In this document: positions 6,378-14,853 of the stretch, in pieces
How the letters are laid out: each line of letters begins with the position of its first letter
How positions within the stretch are numbered: position 1 is the first letter of the stretch
DNA from: JBFLXN01 sp040755715 [NCBI: Candidatus Edwardsbacteria bacterium]
GTDB lineage: Bacteria; Edwardsbacteria; AC1; JBFLXN01
Reading direction: 5' to 3'
Assembly (NCBI GenBank): GCA_040755715.1
Contig: JBFLXN010000026.1
Span: forward strand, 1-23,116
Length of the DNA stretch: 23,116 nucleotides
Program-made: the position numbers and the translations under genes
The notes under the pieces: model-generated
The model's input: only the letters and a program-made list of their open reading frames with translations
The model's database searches: none
Told to the model about the DNA's origin: nothing

Positions 6378-8255
6378 TTATTTTCTCTTCTCCATACTCT
6401 CGGAAACAGCCGGTTTATAGGTTGGCACCAATCTTTTTAGGGCATTTAGAGTTTCGCTTTCGTCCATTTTCTCCAAACAGCGATGGAGATCTTTTAGTCC
6501 CTTTTTAAGTCTTTCTGTATCAAATTTGGTTAATTTAGCAATAAATACCTTCTGATGCTTGGTGGAAACCTCATGGTCAGTGAGAATTTCTTCAAACAAT
6601 TTCTCTCCTGGTCTAGGGTGAGTAAAAACCACGGGAATATCTACATTTGCTTTATAACCGGTCAAATTAATCATTTCATAAGCTAAATTAAGAATCTTAA
6701 CAGGCTCTCCCATATCTAAGACAAAGACTTCGCCACCTTTACCTATAGCCCCAGCCTGCATCACTAAAGTACAAGCCTCAGAAGCAACCATAAAATATCT
6801 TTTCATTTCAGGGTGAGTTACCTCAACCGGTCCACCCTTTTTAATTTGGTCTTCAAAAATTTTAACCACATTCCCCTGGCTGTCTAAAACATTTCCAAAA
6901 CGAACTGCACAAAATTTCGTGGTAGTTTCTTCATTCAGCCACAGACAAATCATTTCTCCTACTCGTTTTGTCGCCCCCATTACTGAGGTAGGGTTGATGG
7001 CTTTATCTGTAGAAATAAAGATAAATTCATCTGTTTTATGTTTTGCGGCGGTTTGCCCCACTATCAGCGTGCCAAAAATGTTATCTTTCACTGCTTCCAC
7101 CGGATTAGTTTCCATTATGGGTACATGTTTATAAGCAGCCGCGTGAAAGACAATATTAGGTTTAAATTTTTCAAATACCCACTTTATCTTTTTCTTATCG
7201 CAAATGTCTCCTACAATTATGTTACTAGAAATATTAGGGAAAGTCTTTTCTAAATCCCTCCCCAGATAGAAACAACCTGTTTCATGCTGGTCAAAAGCAA
7301 TAAGGCTGGCAGGTGAAAATTTCAAAACTTGGTGGCACAATTCTGAACCAATTGACCCGGCTGCTCCGGTAATCAAAACTCTCTTTTGATAAATGAAATT
7401 CCTAATAGAATTGGTATCAATCTCTACCGGGTCTCGGCCCAGAAGGTCTTCAATGGTGATGTCACGAATATTACTTAAGACTGCCTTACCTTCTATAATT
7501 TCTCGGGCACTAGGCAATATCTTTATTTTTTTTACTTTAGCCTCGTGACAGATTTCCACCGTTTCTCTAATAATTTTTGAACCAGCAGAAGGAAAAGCAA
7601 TCACTACTTCTTCAATATCATAATCATTTACAATTTGTCTTATGTCTTTTCTTTTTCCTAAAACTCTTCGGCCATGGATAAAGATTTTTTGTTTTGCCTC
7701 TGCATCATCAATAAAACCAATGAGGTTATAGCCTTCTGTTCTTAGAATTGAGCGAGCCAGCTCCTCTGCACTCTTGCCAGCCCCAATAATTAAAAGTCTT
7801 TGTCCTGTTCTTTCCACCGATCTAATTGTTTCAGTAAAAAGTCTTTTGCCAATTCGTAGAAAACTTAAAGCCAGCAGTGTAAAAAAATAGTTAATAAGAA
7901 TAACTGAACGAGGGAAACCTGAGAAGTATCGCCAATCCCTGAAAATGAATAACACGGTGGCAATCATAACAGTGCCAAAAGTAACTGCCTTAATAATTTG
8001 ATAAAGGTCATTGATGCTAACATAAGACCAAGTAAAATGATAGAGCCTTTGCCAAAAAAAAATAGGAAGGTTAACGATTAAGGAGAGAACGATAAAACTA
8101 TAAAGATTAAGATAGTGAACAGAAGGGATATTTCCTTCAAACCGGAGGAGAAAGGAAAAACAAGCAACAAGCACAATTACCAAAATGTCAGCCGTAAAAA
8201 AAACATATTTCTTATTTCGCAGGAAGAAGTTTTTCATCATCATTTCTTGACGCAC
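6378..8255 (-). CDS. Membrane-anchored nucleotide-sugar 4,6-dehydratase (FlaA1/WbpM/CapD family)
   Basis: A 625-residue protein with four N-terminal membrane helices (about 17-38, 48-68, 88-106, 114-135). A first nucleotide-binding fold begins at RLLIIGAGKSAEELA (153-167), followed by a C-terminal SDR domain beginning TGAAGSIGSE (296-305). The catalytic stretch is STDKAINPTSVMGATK: Met426 replaces the usual SDR tyrosine and Lys430 is kept, the Ser-Met-Lys pattern known from WbpM, PglF and related UDP-GlcNAc 4,6-dehydratases. The likely reaction is UDP-GlcNAc to the 4-keto-6-deoxy sugar, feeding aminotransferases. It overlaps the methyltransferase gene by 16 bp. Three methionines at positions 5-7 leave the exact start open. 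Confidence 0.9.
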   Translation of the reverse strand: MRQEMMMKNFFLRNKKYVFFTADILVIVLVACFSFLLRFEGNIPSVHYLNLYSFIVLSLIVNLPIFFWQRLYHFTWSYVSINDLYQIIKAVTFGTVMIATVLFIFRDWRYFSGFPRSVILINYFFTLLALSFLRIGKRLFTETIRSVERTGQRLLIIGAGKSAEELARSILRTEGYNLIGFIDDAEAKQKIFIHGRRVLGKRKDIRQIVNDYDIEEVVIAFPSAGSKIIRETVEICHEAKVKKIKILPSAREIIEGKAVLSNIRDITIEDLLGRDPVEIDTNSIRNFIYQKRVLITGAAGSIGSELCHQVLKFSPASLIAFDQHETGCFYLGRDLEKTFPNISSNIIVGDICDKKKIKWVFEKFKPNIVFHAAAYKHVPIMETNPVEAVKDNIFGTLIVGQTAAKHKTDEFIFISTDKAINPTSVMGATKRVGEMICLWLNEETTTKFCAVRFGNVLDSQGNVVKIFEDQIKKGGPVEVTHPEMKRYFMVASEACTLVMQAGAIGKGGEVFVLDMGEPVKILNLAYEMINLTGYKANVDIPVVFTHPRPGEKLFEEILTDHEVSTKHQKVFIAKLTKFDTERLKKGLKDLHRCLEKMDESETLNALKRLVPTYKPAVSESMEKRK

Positions 8256-9040
8256 CCCACTGCAAGCATAACTTTGTATCTTAGATTTGGAAAATCACCA
8301 GAAATAGGTGGAGGGGAATAATATTCTACTGTCCCATCTTCAATTACTGCCGGCATGGGAATTAATTTTCCAAAAAATATCCTTTTGAATAATTCTTTAC
8401 CCTTCATAGTTCTAGGAATAAGATGAAATCTAACGGCAAACTGTTTAATGAAAGAAATAATTTTGTCTTTAAGAGTTTTTTCAACAACAGGACAATCACC
8501 GTAAAGTTTTATATCTGTAAAACTGTTGTCCTTCAAAAGATTACACAACTCTGGTGCTGAAAAATATTTATAACTGAAAGGACTCGGATTAAAACCGTCC
8601 CAATCCTTGTTCACCGTACCTATAATCAAAACTCCACCGTTTCTTAAAACTCTTTTTGCTTCCTTAATAAATCTGTCCGGATACTGGAGATAATAAATTG
8701 CCTCATAAAGAATAACAACATCAAAATTCTTATCAGGAAACGGCAAATTGTGTGCATTTAGATAAAGTATTTTTATACTATTTCTACTTTTATATATTTT
8801 ATGAACAAAATCTAAATTTTTTTCATCTATGTCTCCACCAACTACACTTCTTGCATATTTAGCAAGATATCCAAGACCTTGTCCAGCGCCACAAGCCACT
8901 TCCAGAACATCCTTGTCTTTACAGAGCTCAGATGCAAATTTATATCTTGTGTATAACCGAATTAGCTGTTCTTCCGAACCTTTTGTATCTGGTGTTTCGG
9001 TTACTTCAACATAAGTTATTCTGCTTTTGGGGTTCTGCAT
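8240..9040 (-). CDS. Class I SAM-dependent methyltransferase
   Basis: A 266-residue Rossmann-type methyltransferase. Motif I is VLEVACGAGQGLGYLA (45-60), followed by an acidic residue at the end of strand 2 (GGDIDEKNL, 68-76). The later segment VVILYEAIYYLQYPDRF and KRVLRNGGVLIIG match the methyltransferase-11 pattern. The C-terminal third has no recognisable motif. Placed between an aminotransferase and a 4,6-dehydratase, it probably modifies an amino or hydroxyl group of a sugar, but the substrate cannot be read from sequence. The ATG at 9040 has AAGGGAA eight or so bases before it and overlaps the 3' end of the aminotransferase gene by 35 bp. Confidence 0.85.
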   Translation of the reverse strand: MQNPKSRITYVEVTETPDTKGSEEQLIRLYTRYKFASELCKDKDVLEVACGAGQGLGYLAKYARSVVGGDIDEKNLDFVHKIYKSRNSIKILYLNAHNLPFPDKNFDVVILYEAIYYLQYPDRFIKEAKRVLRNGGVLIIGTVNKDWDGFNPSPFSYKYFSAPELCNLLKDNSFTDIKLYGDCPVVEKTLKDKIISFIKQFAVRFHLIPRTMKGKELFKRIFFGKLIPMPAVIEDGTVEYYSPPPISGDFPNLRYKVMLAVGCVKK

Positions 9041-10148
9041 TATAAAATTCCCTTATCAATTTAATAACATATTTCACTTGCTCATCTTTCAGTTCTGGAT
9101 ACAAAGGTAACATCAATGCTTTTTTGAAAAATTCTACAGTGCGAGGTAATTTAAAATTCCTCAGTCTTAGTGACTTAAATTGATGAACACCTTTACCACC
9201 CCAAGGCAGAGCGACTTCAACACCTTTCTTTCTCAGATATTCAACCAATTCATCCCGACAAGTAGCCTCTATTTCATAATTCTGAAAAACATCGTAATAA
9301 GCACCCTTATCCTCTGGTGGAGATGGCAACCGTAATTCCTTTACCGGGGACAGACCCGAATCATACATTTTTGCGATCTCCCGACGTCTTCTTATCCACT
9401 CAGGCAGTTTCTTCAACTTGAAGTTAAGAATAGCCGCATGAAGATTGTCCATTCGGCAGTTGAGACCCCATAGATTGATCTCTGTTCCCTCATCTCTTCC
9501 GTGATTTCTCAGCATCCTTATCTTTTCTGCAAATTCGTAACTATCAGTCACTACCGCACCAGCATCGCCAAAAGTTCCTAACAATTTTGCCGGATAAAAG
9601 CTAAAACATCCTGCGACCCCAAAGGTACCAGCAGATTTACCATTATAGGTAGCACCTAAGGATTGCGCCGCATCTTCTATAATCGCAAGGTCATGCTTTT
9701 TTGCTACCGCAATCAGCTTATCAATGTTTTTACATATTGTTCCATTAAGATGGACAGGAACAATCGCTTTTGTTCTTGAAGTAATCGCAGCTCTCACTAG
9801 ATTCACATCCATATTGTGATCATCAGTAATGTCAACCAAAATGGGTGTAGCACCTAAAAATTTTATTACTTCAATTGTTGCGACAAAAGTGTGGGATACA
9901 GAAATTACCTCATCGCCAGAGCCAATACCTCCAGCATACAAGGACAACAGAATCGCATCTGTACAGTTCCCTACCCCAATCGCATATTTTGCCCCTACGA
10001 ATTTAGCAAAGTTATCTTCAAACTCTTTTAGTTCTTCGCCCAATATATATGCTCCTTTTGAAAGCGTATGCTCTATTATATCCAAATATTTGTCTTTATG
10101 GATTGCGAATTGAACCGGATAATCAAAAAATCTAACCTTGAATTTCAT
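9006..10148 (-). CDS. DegT/DnrJ/EryC1/StrS-family sugar aminotransferase
   Basis: A PLP-dependent aminotransferase acting on keto-sugars bound to nucleotides. The lysine that holds PLP is in CFSFYPAKLLGTFGDAG (Lys188), and the aspartate contacting the PLP ring is in IIEDAAQ (Asp159). The N-terminal [22 protein letters not shown] (60-81) is typical of the fold. The length, 380 residues, is normal for the family. It lacks the inserted loop seen in its relative at 18759-19946, which makes it a useful internal control. AAGGA lies eight bases before the ATG. It sits 3 bp from the transketolase C-terminal gene, so the two enzymes probably work in one pathway; a keto-sugar made by the transketolase pair is a plausible substrate. 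Confidence 0.92.
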   Translation of the reverse strand: MKFKVRFFDYPVQFAIHKDKYLDIIEHTLSKGAYILGEELKEFEDNFAKFVGAKYAIGVGNCTDAILLSLYAGGIGSGDEVISVSHTFVATIEVIKFLGATPILVDITDDHNMDVNLVRAAITSRTKAIVPVHLNGTICKNIDKLIAVAKKHDLAIIEDAAQSLGATYNGKSAGTFGVAGCFSFYPAKLLGTFGDAGAVVTDSYEFAEKIRMLRNHGRDEGTEINLWGLNCRMDNLHAAILNFKLKKLPEWIRRRREIAKMYDSGLSPVKELRLPSPPEDKGAYYDVFQNYEIEATCRDELVEYLRKKGVEVALPWGGKGVHQFKSLRLRNFKLPRTVEFFKKALMLPLYPELKDEQVKYVIKLIREFYNAEPQKQNNLC

Positions 10149-10151
10149 AAA

Positions 10152-11072
10152 TTAATTCCTTTTCATTTCTTTCAAAATTCTATCATACACTTTATCAACA
10201 GTCAATCCATACTTTTCCCTCAGAAAATCAGAATCACCAACGAACCTGTTCAATTTATCAACGCCTATTCTTCTAAAAATTCCACCGTCTCCTTTCTCAG
10301 CAATTACTTCAGCAATTGAGCTTCCCAACCCTCCCTCAGTGTAATGCTCTTCTAAAGAAAAAATAACTTGGTGTGCTGAAGCAACCTGACAAACAATATT
10401 TCTATTAAATGGTTTCAGTGTATGCATGTTTATCAATGTTGTTTTTACACCACTTTTTTTTAGCCTTTCTACAACCTGCTTACCCACATAGACCATACTG
10501 CCGATGGCAAACAAGGCTATATCGCTTCCTTCGCTTAAGAAAATGGGCTTACCTATGCGGAAGTCGGGTTCGCTATTATGCACTCTCGGTTCTCCGGTTT
10601 TGCCAAGTCTTATATACATAGGACTTCTGTATTCATAAGAAATCTTTGCTAAACATTTCGCTTCAAGCGGGTCTGCAGGGACTACTATTGTAATATTTGG
10701 TAGCGTCCTCATCAATGCGAGATCCTCTAAGCCAAAATGGGTAAATCCCTCTAATCCGTAAGTAAATCCACCTCCTGTCCCTACAAGTTTGACATTCAAA
10801 TTCTGATAGGCAATATCAATCCTTATCTGTTCAAAAGTGCGCATTATTAAAAAGGGAATGATTGAATAACAATAAACATTCTTATCCGAGAGAGCCAAAC
10901 CAGCCGCAATACCTATCATATTTGCTTCGGCCACACCTATGTCAAAGAATCTTTCAGAATATTTAGACCTAAATTCATCAAATAATCCAAAACCGAGGTC
11001 GCCAGTAAGGAGATAAATATCATCGCATTCTTGAGCCATATCCGTTACAGTATCAAAAAATGCTCTTCTCAT
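10152..11072 (-). CDS. Transketolase, C-terminal half (pyrimidine-binding subunit)
   Basis: A 306-residue protein matching the central and C-terminal domains of transketolase. GVAEANMIGIAAGLAL contains the glutamate (Glu49) that activates thiamine diphosphate. GFTHFGLEDLALMRTLPNI (109-127) contains the conserved histidine region, and VVPADPLEAK follows. It pairs with the N-terminal half encoded just upstream, overlapping it by 4 bp, and the two should form one enzyme transferring two-carbon ketol units. Split transketolases are common in archaea and some bacteria. Its place inside a polysaccharide locus, next to an aminotransferase, suggests a sugar-tailoring role rather than central metabolism, but this is inferred only from position. 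Confidence 0.92.
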   Translation of the reverse strand: MRRAFFDTVTDMAQECDDIYLLTGDLGFGLFDEFRSKYSERFFDIGVAEANMIGIAAGLALSDKNVYCYSIIPFLIMRTFEQIRIDIAYQNLNVKLVGTGGGFTYGLEGFTHFGLEDLALMRTLPNITIVVPADPLEAKCLAKISYEYRSPMYIRLGKTGEPRVHNSEPDFRIGKPIFLSEGSDIALFAIGSMVYVGKQVVERLKKSGVKTTLINMHTLKPFNRNIVCQVASAHQVIFSLEEHYTEGGLGSSIAEVIAEKGDGGIFRRIGVDKLNRFVGDSDFLREKYGLTVDKVYDRILKEMKRN

Positions 11073-11890
11073 TCAAGCAATTCCCTTAATGCCATCTTAT
11101 ACTCTTTATCATCAGGTGCACGGTAATGCCACAGCACATTATCTTCCATAAATGAAACTCCTTTCCCTTTTGTTGTATGAGCAATAATAACATTTGGTTT
11201 ACCTGTAGAGAAAGAAAGCAAATCAAATACTTCAAAAATCTGTTTAAAGTCATGCCCATCAATTTCTTTAACCACCCAACCGAATGACAACCATTTCTCG
11301 CTTAATGGCTCCATATTTATTATGTCCCTGGTATGTCCTAGTGCCTGAACCTTGTTGCAATCAACTATTGCCACAAGGTTATCCAGTCTATGATGAGCAG
11401 CAAACATTATGGCTTCCCACACAGAGCCTTCGTTTAATTCACCATCACTTAACAGAACAAAAATTCTGTAATTTTTCTTGTCTCTTTTAGCTGCCAGAGC
11501 CATACCAACACCTATTGAAAGTCCGTGCCCTAACGACCCTGTGGATATTTCTATACCTTTTTGAACATCTCTAGTCGGATGTTGCTCCAGCAGTCCATTA
11601 TTTACAGCGAACTTTTTTAAATCTTCTTCTTTTAGAAATCCTTTTTTATATAAGACCACATAAAAAGTTGAACAAGCATGCCCCTTGCTCAAAATAAACC
11701 TATCTCTATCTTCATCAAAAGGATTCCTGCAGTCAATTCTAATATATTTAAAAAACAAAGCTGCCAAAATTTCAACAGCGGAAAATGAGGAACCTATGTG
11801 TGGACTTTTAGTTTCATATATCATCTTTAAAACTGTTCTTCTTACATCCTTACAGAGTCTTTCATATTCGGATATGTCGTAAGTATTCAT
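11069..11890 (-). CDS. Transketolase, N-terminal half (diphosphate-binding subunit)
   Basis: A 273-residue thiamine-diphosphate-binding domain. SPHIGSS (29-35) and SKGHACS (68-74) hold the conserved active-site histidines. GSLGHGLSIGVGMAL follows, and the metal/diphosphate motif runs from SDGELNEGSVWEA (148-160) to DCNK (Asn179); the usual first Gly of GDGE is Ser here, a change seen in some members. It pairs with the C-terminal half downstream through a 4-bp overlap. AAAGGG lies about nine bases before the ATG, and the sugar-phosphate transferase gene ends 14 bp upstream. Confidence 0.92.
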   Translation of the reverse strand: MNTYDISEYERLCKDVRRTVLKMIYETKSPHIGSSFSAVEILAALFFKYIRIDCRNPFDEDRDRFILSKGHACSTFYVVLYKKGFLKEEDLKKFAVNNGLLEQHPTRDVQKGIEISTGSLGHGLSIGVGMALAAKRDKKNYRIFVLLSDGELNEGSVWEAIMFAAHHRLDNLVAIVDCNKVQALGHTRDIINMEPLSEKWLSFGWVVKEIDGHDFKQIFEVFDLLSFSTGKPNVIIAHTTKGKGVSFMEDNVLWHYRAPDDKEYKMALRELLE

Positions 11891-11904
11891 TATTGCTAAC
11901 CCTT

Positions 11905-12504
11905 TTATGTTCTTGTTTTCAGCAAAGTAATAAATGTTTGAAGAATTATTTTAATATCTGTAAAAAGTGATCGCTCATCTACATATTTCAGTTGCAATTT
12001 TAGTTTTCCTGGTTTTATTTTTTCTCTATAGGCTTGATGTGGGTCTTTACTCCCTCTTAAAATCTCACCTTCATTATGGTATGTAAGTGATGCCCAGTCA
12101 GTAATACCCGGGCGAACTAACAGCACTTTCTTTTCTTCTTCAGTATATGTTTCAACTTCACTGGGAACTTCGGGACGGGGTCCCACAAAGCTCATATTGC
12201 CCTTCAGGACATTTATCAATTGCGGAATTTCATCTAACTTATATTTTCTCAAAAACCTACCAATTTTAAGCAATCTCTGGTCATCATCGGCCGTAGATGG
12301 TCCCCCAATCTTCTCAGCATTCATTACCATTGTCCTAAATTTGTATATCCTGAACAGTCTTCCAAACCTTCCAACTCTTACTCCACGATAAAATACAGGA
12401 CCACCATCTTCTTTTTTTATTAAAATACTGATTAATAAAATCAGGGGCAACAAAACTATAAATCCAAGAAAAGAAAACAAAATATCAAACAAACGTTTAA
12501 TCAT
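11905..12504 (-). CDS. Initiating sugar-phosphate transferase (bacterial sugar transferase, PglC/WcaJ C-terminal type)
   Basis: This monotopic membrane enzyme moves a sugar-1-phosphate from a UDP-sugar to undecaprenyl phosphate, the first step of repeat-unit assembly. The N-terminal re-entrant helix (KRLFDILFSFLGFIVLLP, residues 3-20) is followed by GGPVFYRGVRVGRFGRLF and YKFRTM. The catalytic-core segment KYKLDEIPQLINVLKGNMS and FVGPRPE complete the family signature. At 199 residues it is the short, PglC-like form without the WcaJ N-terminal membrane domain. GAGGAT lies five bases before the ATG. The sugar it transfers cannot be told from sequence. Confidence 0.93.
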   Translation of the reverse strand: MIKRLFDILFSFLGFIVLLPLILLISILIKKEDGGPVFYRGVRVGRFGRLFRIYKFRTMVMNAEKIGGPSTADDDQRLLKIGRFLRKYKLDEIPQLINVLKGNMSFVGPRPEVPSEVETYTEEEKKVLLVRPGITDWASLTYHNEGEILRGSKDPHQAYREKIKPGKLKLQLKYVDERSLFTDIKIILQTFITLLKTRT

Positions 12505-12631
12505 TTATCCTCATCATCCAATAGTTATACTTTTAAAAGCCTGTATAAGCATTTTACCAAATCTTCGTAAAAATCAAAAAGGTCTTCAACATCAATCTGT
12601 TTATTTCTCCTCTTTTTGGCAAAGAATAGTG

Positions 12632-13669
12632 TTATTTATACTTAAATCGCATTTTCCAGAAATTTTTAGAAAATAATACCCTTACCAAACCTACCATTGA
12701 ACCAAAACCATAACATATATGAAGTGACGCAAATACTACTGGCATAATAAACAAATATCGCCAGTCCTTTTCTCTTAAAGCAATTTTGATAGAAAGGAAA
12801 AGGTTACATATAGAATACGAGCCAATTATTAGGAGAAAACTCATTAAACCTAACGAACTCCACAAACCCCACAAACCCAATGAACTTACTAAACCTGATA
12901 CAAATGCCAATGGGACCAAATGTCTCCAAGAAACGGGCATGATTGTAGTAAACTCGAGAGGAAGAATAGCCCAGACGCCATTTCGGAAATTATGCCTGCA
13001 AAAAGATTTAAAATCAGAGCGGGCATAATAATAACTTACTACATCAGGAACTAATAAGGTTCTCAATCCTGCTTTTTTAAGTCTTATACTGAATTCCATA
13101 TCTTGTCCTCTAACGAGTTGCTCGTTGAATAATCCAACCCTGTTGAATACCTCCTTTCTATAGCAAGTGCCAAAGGCCGTATCAACCCACCGAGGTTTAA
13201 GAGTTCCTATCTTGTGGATAGAACTTCCTACACCAAAGGAGCAAGATAAAACGAGACATATTGACTTACCTACGAAGCTGTTATTTCTAGGTATGATTTT
13301 TATTATCCCTCCTACTGCCACTGCATCAAACTCTTGCATATATTTTACACATTTTGAAATATACTCTCTCTCATATCTATTATGCGCACTCATCCATAAA
13401 ATTAATTCTCCTTTGGCGTTTTTAATTCCTGAATTTAGAGCAGGAGAGGTAATCGTTTTAGGATTATCAAAAATTTTAATAAATGAGTACTGCTTTGCAT
13501 ATCTTTTCACAATTTTCCGTGTCCCATCTTCACTCATACCGTTAACTACCAAGACTTCCATTTTGTTTTTAGGGTAGTCCTGAGCAACAACAGAATCCAG
13601 ACATCTGGCTATAAACCTTTCTTCATTCCGGCAGGGAATAATTACCGAAACAAAAGGCAAAATATTCAT
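12632..13669 (-). CDS. Family 2 glycosyltransferase with C-terminal membrane region (ExoA-like)
   Basis: A 345-residue GT-A fold enzyme. SVIIPCRNEERFIARCLDSV (8-27) is the GT2 start, VVNGMSEDGT (41-50) follows, and RGQDMEFSIRLKKAG (187-201) holds the catalytic acidic pair. Where most relatives have an aspartate in the metal-binding Asp-x-His/Asp motif, this protein has SAH (94-96), so metal binding may differ. Three or so membrane helices follow residue 235. The helix around 259-277 is encoded by six tandem 9-bp units and reads as a tripeptide repeat (GLV SSL GLW GLW SSL GLM). It is probably one of the transferases building the repeat unit at the membrane. Only a weak ribosome-binding site (AAGAG) precedes the ATG. 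Confidence 0.88.
   Translation of the reverse strand: MNILPFVSVIIPCRNEERFIARCLDSVVAQDYPKNKMEVLVVNGMSEDGTRKIVKRYAKQYSFIKIFDNPKTITSPALNSGIKNAKGELILWMSAHNRYEREYISKCVKYMQEFDAVAVGGIIKIIPRNNSFVGKSICLVLSCSFGVGSSIHKIGTLKPRWVDTAFGTCYRKEVFNRVGLFNEQLVRGQDMEFSIRLKKAGLRTLLVPDVVSYYYARSDFKSFCRHNFRNGVWAILPLEFTTIMPVSWRHLVPLAFVSGLVSSLGLWGLWSSLGLMSFLLIIGSYSICNLFLSIKIALREKDWRYLFIMPVVFASLHICYGFGSMVGLVRVLFSKNFWKMRFKYK
12841..12894 (-). repeat. Six tandem 9-bp units inside the GT2 gene
   Basis: On the minus strand the units are GTTTAGTAA, GTTCATTGG, GTTTGTGGG, GTTTGTGGA, GTTCGTTAG and GTTTAATGA, filling 54 bp without gaps. Nine bases keep the frame, so the tract adds whole tripeptides to a membrane helix. Confidence 0.8.
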
Positions 13670-13729
13670 CTCTTAGATAATTTCTTTACAACCCTAAAAC
13701 TTCGTATAGTCTATTGCTTTACATATAAA

Positions 13730-13743
13730 TGTAAGCGCTTACT
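13730..13743. promoter_or_regulatory. Palindrome matching a LacI/CcpA-type operator
   Basis: TGTAAGCGCTTACT contains the perfect 12-bp palindrome GTAAGCGCTTAC and fits the published catabolite-responsive consensus TGWAARCGYTWNCW at every position. It lies about 60 bp upstream of the GT2 start, in the 91-bp gap after the GT4 gene. CcpA control is known mainly from Firmicutes, so another LacI-family protein or a chance match is possible. Confidence 0.4.
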
Positions 13744-13760
13744 TTTACTCTCTCCTCAAC

Positions 13761-14750
13761 TTATATCTGTAGTCTCATAAGATTGTTGATGAACCTAAAA
13801 ATTTCCTCCTCACGCCTCTTTAGAGGAAATCTTTGCACTATCCTCTCTCGAGCCTTTTTACCTAGGTCATTTTCCAATGTTAGAGCTGTTCCTATCTTCT
13901 CGGCCACAACTTTTGGATCTGCTGAAGAAGTATAAAGACCTACATCACCCACTATCTCGGGTAAGGCACCTATTTTTGTAACAACAGGAATGCACTCATA
14001 CAACATAGCTTCGGCTAATGCTAATCCAAAACCTTCATGTGCAGATACCTGCACATATACTTTCGCTCTTTGCATATATTTCCTCAATTCATCAGCTGGA
14101 ATAAATCCTGGAAAGACCACATTCGGAGATGCAACCGATTTTAGATAATCAATGGCTTTATCTTCCCATTTACCAATTAACACAAATGGTATATCCGGGA
14201 TAAACCCTGCAGCATACACAAAACTTTCCATACCTTTTCTTTTAAGATTGCTGAAATTTATATTCCCAACAGTTATCACCATATTTTCTTTTATTAAATC
14301 CTTCTCAACATTTTCACTTTCAACGCCAAGATATACCAAATGAACCTTTTCCTCGCTAACACCAGCATTTCGGGAAGCTTCCTCTTTGCTGAATTGAGAG
14401 AAGCAAAGAACAGCATCGGATAATCTTAATATTGACTTCCCAATTATCTTCTTTATTCCTCTTCTTATTAATCCATAATCAATTTCTGGCATATTTGCTA
14501 CATCATACCCACCAGCAACAACTATGGAATACTTTCTCAATAATTTTGGAAATAAGATATAAAAAAGGGAGTGCCAACTTGCAAACCAGGCAAAAATCAA
14601 ATCACTTCTTGCAACATCTAAAAAAGCCATGGGAATATTTATAAACCTGTTCTTAACAGATACATCTTTAACTTTATACCTTTTTTGTAGTATTTTTAAG
14701 TCGCTCGCTACAAATGTACTCAGACCTTTATGGACAAATAGAATTTTCAA
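13761..14750 (-). CDS. Family 4 (GT-B) glycosyltransferase
   Basis: A 329-residue retaining glycosyltransferase of the GT-B fold. The C-terminal domain holds the E-x7-E motif in HEGFGLALAEAML (Glu239 and Glu247), then VVTKIGALPEIVGDVGLY. FVLIGKW and VVFPGFIPADELRKYM are the usual preceding strands. It is slightly short because the N-terminal donor-facing domain is compact (roughly 1-150). It probably adds a sugar from a nucleotide donor to the lipid-linked repeat unit on the cytoplasmic face. It lies between the Wzy polymerase and the GT2 gene in the same direction; the donor and linkage are not predictable. Confidence 0.9.
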   Translation of the reverse strand: MKILFVHKGLSTFVASDLKILQKRYKVKDVSVKNRFINIPMAFLDVARSDLIFAWFASWHSLFYILFPKLLRKYSIVVAGGYDVANMPEIDYGLIRRGIKKIIGKSILRLSDAVLCFSQFSKEEASRNAGVSEEKVHLVYLGVESENVEKDLIKENMVITVGNINFSNLKRKGMESFVYAAGFIPDIPFVLIGKWEDKAIDYLKSVASPNVVFPGFIPADELRKYMQRAKVYVQVSAHEGFGLALAEAMLYECIPVVTKIGALPEIVGDVGLYTSSADPKVVAEKIGTALTLENDLGKKARERIVQRFPLKRREEEIFRFINNLMRLQI

Positions 14751-14853
14751 TTGTAATCTCCTGCCTAAACATTTCGTTTGTCCATTTGATGGTATGAATA
14801 GAAGATGCCGAACCCAAAAAGAGTATTCTCATGCTTATTGTCTCAATAAATCT

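Noticed and set aside
12505-12631. Gap between the sugar-phosphate transferase and GT2 genes searched for a small gene or RNA
   Set aside because: No start with a ribosome-binding site, no stable hairpin and no repeat array were seen.
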